Shown here: one piece after another, positions 3,881 through 6,382 of the stretch
How positions within the stretch are numbered: position 1 is the stretch's first letter
Layout: every line of letters starts with the position of its first letter
Assembly (NCBI GenBank): GCA_964383905.1
Contig: CAYLJO010000296.1
Location: forward strand, 1 to 6,382
DNA: 6,382 bases
Direction of reading: 5' to 3'
Source of the DNA: CAYLJO01 sp964383905
Lineage (GTDB): Bacteria > Acidobacteriota > Blastocatellia > Pyrinomonadales > Pyrinomonadaceae
The notes under the pieces: generated by a model
The model's input: only the letters and a program-made list of their open reading frames with translations
Databases searched by the model: none
What the model was told of the DNA's origin: nothing
Translations under genes and position numbers: made by a program

Positions 3881-5866
3881 TCACTGTGCAAAACCGACTC
3901 GCCGCATCAGCTCTGTGAATCGCGGGTCCGAGCGCAGACTGTCGTAGATCGGGTTCACCCTCAGTGAAACCAGTCCCACTGATCGCGCCTCATACTCCTT
4001 TTCGAGCCAGTGAAAGGCCTGCTCTTTCTCCCCCAGCCCGATGTAAATATCTGCGACGTAGAGCGGGTCAATCTGCTTGTGCTTGGAGAGTTGCTGCAAC
4101 TCGTTGAGCACACCTCGCGCCTCGCTTCTTCTTCCCGCCCTGGCATAGACGTAACCAAGATTTGATAACCACTGGTAGGAATTATCCACTCTCTTCGTCT
4201 TTTCAAACACCGCGATGGCTTCCTCATGTAACCCCTCAAACTCGTAAGCCCAACCCAGCCAAAATAGCGCCGGAAAGTAGTTCGGATCCATCTCCAGCGT
4301 CTTCCTGAGTTGTTCGATCGCCTCCGTATACTTCCGCCCCAGCAAGAGATAGGTCCCCGTATCCGTGCTGATGATCAGTGACAGCGGATCAAGCTCGGCG
4401 GCGCGCTTGATCTCCGTCATGCCTTCATCAAACCTGCCGACTAAAACTAAATATTCGGCGTACCAGTGGTGGGCCGTCGCATAGTTCGGGTTCAACTCAA
4501 TCGCACGTTTGTACTCCCTTTCCGCTCTCGCCCAGTCCCAGTCCCAGTTATTCGAGATCGCCCCCAGCGCGGCGTGCGCTTCCGAGAGCGTCTCGTCCAG
4601 TGAGAGCGCCTTCTCGGCCGCCCTTCTTGCTGTGGCATAAGCCTCGGCTCGTGAAGCAACACTGTAGAAGCCGATGAACGGGTAGGTCTCGGCCAACCCG
4701 GCGTAGGCCTCGGCGTAAGTAGGGTCGATCGAAATCGCTTGATTGAAGTACTCGACGGCTTTCTCGTGCCCTTCCTCGCTCCGCTTGTTCCAGAAGTAGC
4801 GCCCCTTCAGGTAGGCCTGGTAAGCTTCGATATTGATGGCCGCGCGCTTTTGAAATTGTTCCCTCTCCTCCTCGCTTAACCTCACCATCAAGCCTTGCGC
4901 CACTTGCTGTGAGATCGAATCCTGCACCGCCAGGATGTCTGTCAGCCGTTCGTCGAACTTACTCGACCAGAGCAGCACCGCGTCCTCCACTCGGAAAAGC
5001 TGCACCTGTACGCGAACCCGCTCCCCGACCCGCTGCACGCTCCCGTCCAGCACCGCATCGACACGCTGGTCGCGCCCGATCGCGATCGGGTCCTGACCCG
5101 GATCATTGTAGCGGCGCACGGCGCTCGTGGGCCGCACCCTCACCTGGCGGATGGTGCCCAGTTTGGTGATCAAAGTGTCGGTCATCCCCAGCCCGAGGTA
5201 CTCGCTGCCGCCGCTGTCCGAGCCGATCACCTTAAAGGGCAGCACCGCCATTGACCTGAGCTGAGGCCTGACAGCCACGTCGGCCTCCCCCCTGGTTGGC
5301 TCTCGCCGGGCCCAGGTGTAGCTCAGCGCCACGGCCAACCCAATCACTAACCCGCCTCCCAAGCCAGTGATGAGGTGTGATCTCCACCTTGGCCAACCTC
5401 GTTTATCCCTGTTGGCGGAATGCGACATCTCCATCACTGCTAAAGCGGCCTCATCACTGTCGGTGGTCTGCTCCTCTTCGGTGGTGATCCGCGTGAGGGT
5501 ATGCTTTTCCACCACCACCATCTCTTGGCCCGCGCCCATCAGCTCTCTGACACGAGCAGTAAAGCGATAGCCACGCTTGGGCACTGTTTCGATATAGCCA
5601 GACCCGTGGCCGTCCTCGCCCAGTGCCTTCCGCAGCGCCCAAACATTGTTGGTCAGGTTGGCCTCCTCAACGAATTGATCGGGCCACAGCGCCTCCATCA
5701 ACTCCTCTTTCTCGACCAGCTGACCGCTCCTCTCGACCAGCACCACGAGCGTGTCAAAAGCCTTCGGCGTCAACGCCAGAGCGTCGCCCTCGCGCCAGAG
5801 CCGCCGCTCCGCCGTGTCTAAGCGGAAAGGGCCGAACTCGTATAAGTGCTGCCGCTGCTTACGCAT
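3881..5866 (-). CDS. Membrane-anchored winged-helix transcriptional regulator with TPR domain (CadC/ToxR-like architecture)
   Basis: A 661-residue protein in three parts. Residues 8-106 are an OmpR/PhoB-type winged helix (Trans_reg_C): YEFGPFRLDTAERRLW at the start, LTPKAFDTLVVLVERSGQLV in the core, NNVWALRKALGED as the recognition-helix region, and the wing ending VPKRGYRF. A charged linker leads to one membrane span at about 164-186 (LITGLGGGLVIGLAVALSYTWA). Residues 203-335 resemble the TolB/FlgO-like segment of this family: MAVLPFKV, LGLGMTDTLITKLG, VDAVLDGSVQRVGERVRVQV. From about 345 to 620 there are six or more TPR units, with repeated patterns such as AIELNPNYATAHHWYAEY and LEMDPNYFPALFWLGWAYEF. 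The arrangement implies cytoplasmic DNA binding and an outward-facing sensor or protein-binding part. No receiver domain or phosphorylated Asp is present. Its target genes and signal are not shown. ATG at 5866-5864 begins MRKQRQHLYEFG; the ribosome site is weak. It is transcribed divergently from the HTH gene at 6051. Confidence 0.92.
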   Translation of the reverse strand: MRKQRQHLYEFGPFRLDTAERRLWREGDALALTPKAFDTLVVLVERSGQLVEKEELMEALWPDQFVEEANLTNNVWALRKALGEDGHGSGYIETVPKRGYRFTARVRELMGAGQEMVVVEKHTLTRITTEEEQTTDSDEAALAVMEMSHSANRDKRGWPRWRSHLITGLGGGLVIGLAVALSYTWARREPTRGEADVAVRPQLRSMAVLPFKVIGSDSGGSEYLGLGMTDTLITKLGTIRQVRVRPTSAVRRYNDPGQDPIAIGRDQRVDAVLDGSVQRVGERVRVQVQLFRVEDAVLLWSSKFDERLTDILAVQDSISQQVAQGLMVRLSEEEREQFQKRAAINIEAYQAYLKGRYFWNKRSEEGHEKAVEYFNQAISIDPTYAEAYAGLAETYPFIGFYSVASRAEAYATARRAAEKALSLDETLSEAHAALGAISNNWDWDWARAEREYKRAIELNPNYATAHHWYAEYLVLVGRFDEGMTEIKRAAELDPLSLIISTDTGTYLLLGRKYTEAIEQLRKTLEMDPNYFPALFWLGWAYEFEGLHEEAIAVFEKTKRVDNSYQWLSNLGYVYARAGRRSEARGVLNELQQLSKHKQIDPLYVADIYIGLGEKEQAFHWLEKEYEARSVGLVSLRVNPIYDSLRSDPRFTELMRRVGFAQ

Positions 5867-6050
5867 CGCCGCTGGAGAGATTTTTGAGAGATTTTTTAGA
5901 TAACTCTCTTAGGACTTTCTTGCCGCCGGAAGAGTACCCTCTGCCGCGCAATGGGACCATTCATGGGAGGCCGAAGAGGGGCGCTTGACGACCGCGCGCC
6001 ATTGTAACCCCCGGCGGTCGAGAGTGACAACCATTTTAAGAGAGGCGGGC
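5867..6050. promoter_or_regulatory. Divergent intergenic region between the winged-helix regulator and the small HTH gene
   Basis: These 184 bases lie between two divergently read genes and must contain both promoters, unless the HTH gene starts at the in-frame TTG 5985. No box pair matches consensus well. TTATCT on the minus strand (complement of 5898-5903) could be a -10 box for the large regulator. AGAGAGG at 6039-6045 is a likely ribosome site for the HTH gene. Confidence 0.35.
5875..5896. repeat. Tandem 11-bp repeat ahead of the winged-helix regulator
   Basis: GAGAGATTTTT is present twice in tandem (5875-5885 and 5886-5896), 9 to 30 bases upstream of the regulator's ATG. CTCTC at about 5904-5908 can pair with either GAGAG. 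The repeat sits where the ribosome site and 5' leader of the regulator should be. Confidence 0.5.
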
Positions 6051-6338
6051 GTGAAAAGCTGGAGGAGGAGACGGGCGACCACCATCGAGACCCATGAGGT
6101 GTGGGTCGTGAGCAGGACCAAGATGAGCAGTGCGGTGTGGTGTGAGGAGTGCGCCTGTCAGGCCAGGATGCTCATGCCGGAGGAAGCGGCCTTGATGCTC
6201 CATGTCAGCTTGCGCAGGATCTATGCCCTGGTCGAGGCCGGAGCCATCCATTTCAGTGAGAGGACGGATGGAGGAGTCTTGATCTGCCTGGCCTCATTAT
6301 CTGCTTTCATTCAGCAACGGGAGGCCGAGAGCGTCTGA
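6051..6338 (+). CDS. Small helix-turn-helix (excisionase/MerR-like) protein with Cys motif
   Basis: A 95-residue protein. After a basic start (MKSWRRRRATTIETHE) comes the Cys-rich turn VWCEECACQA (residues 29-38, Cys 31, 34 and 36). This is followed by a helix-turn-helix of the excisionase/MerR style: LMPEEAALMLHVSLRRIYAL (41-60), then VEAGAIHF and a hydrophobic strand GVLICLASLSAFI. Proteins of this layout bind DNA. The Cys residues suggest a partial zinc knuckle, although two more ligands are not obvious. GTG at 6051 is preferred because AGAGAGG lies five bases before it and the preserved motif starts just after it. An upstream in-frame TTG at 5985 would add 22 residues of low-complexity basic sequence. 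No integrase or phage gene is beside it, so an excisionase role is not supported; a local regulator is more likely. Its divergent pairing with the winged-helix regulator may mean shared control. Confidence 0.7.
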   Translation: MKSWRRRRATTIETHEVWVVSRTKMSSAVWCEECACQARMLMPEEAALMLHVSLRRIYALVEAGAIHFSERTDGGVLICLASLSAFIQQREAESV

Positions 6339-6382
6339 GCGTTTCTCGCCGATGTGAGGAGCTTGGAAAAGATCGCGCCCGA

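Noticed and set aside
3475..3967. Short open frames on both strands in the gap before the regulator
   Set aside because: They have low-quality composition, no ribosome sites and no family resemblance. The rightmost overlaps the end of the regulator gene.
4909..5169. Plus-strand open frame inside the regulator gene
   Set aside because: It is a Pro/Arg/Ala-rich shadow opposite a well-supported 661-residue coding sequence.

Overview
The window looks like an accessory-leaning stretch of a chromosome from an Acidobacteriota-type bacterium. This assignment is an inference. It rests on three things: a large OmpR-type winged-helix / single-membrane-span / TPR regulator, a short PEP-CTERM (exosortase-target) protein, and a small helix-turn-helix protein with a Trp-Cys-x2-Cys motif. 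All three are common together in that phylum. No rRNA, tRNA, CRISPR array or intact insertion sequence was recognised.

Layout. (1) Positions 1-838, minus strand, hold a decayed type I restriction-modification locus. A fragment resembling an HsdS specificity domain is joined in frame to the last ~70 residues of an HsdR subunit. The joined frame is interrupted by an amber codon and lacks a proper start. Thirty-two bases downstream begins an ORF that runs off the left edge and may be the N-terminus of a companion HNH endonuclease. (2) 916-1535, plus strand, is a compact toxin-antitoxin operon: a Phd/YefM-like antitoxin and a RelE/ParE-like toxin overlapping by ATGA. (3) 1659-2114, minus strand, is a single-domain cupin with a good Shine-Dalgarno; a perfect 12-bp palindrome lies about 75 bases upstream. 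A 14-bp direct repeat lies between toxin and cupin. (4) 2617-3171, plus strand, is a secreted PEP-CTERM protein followed by a convincing intrinsic terminator. (5) 3245-3880 is a gene-poor stretch with three copies of a ~19-bp partly palindromic repeat, two short hairpins and perhaps a tiny gene remnant. (6) 3881-5866, minus strand, is the 661-residue winged-helix/TPR membrane regulator. (7) 6051-6338, plus strand, is a divergently transcribed 95-residue HTH protein.

The left third reads as a worn defence locus: a collapsed restriction system beside an apparently intact toxin-antitoxin pair. The right half is a signalling/surface region. No wholly new system could be demonstrated. The most noteworthy items are the HsdS-HsdR fusion pseudogene with its precise amber interruption, and the three-copy repeat at 3327-3410, whose pattern resembles the end of a transposon that uses multiple transposase-binding sites.
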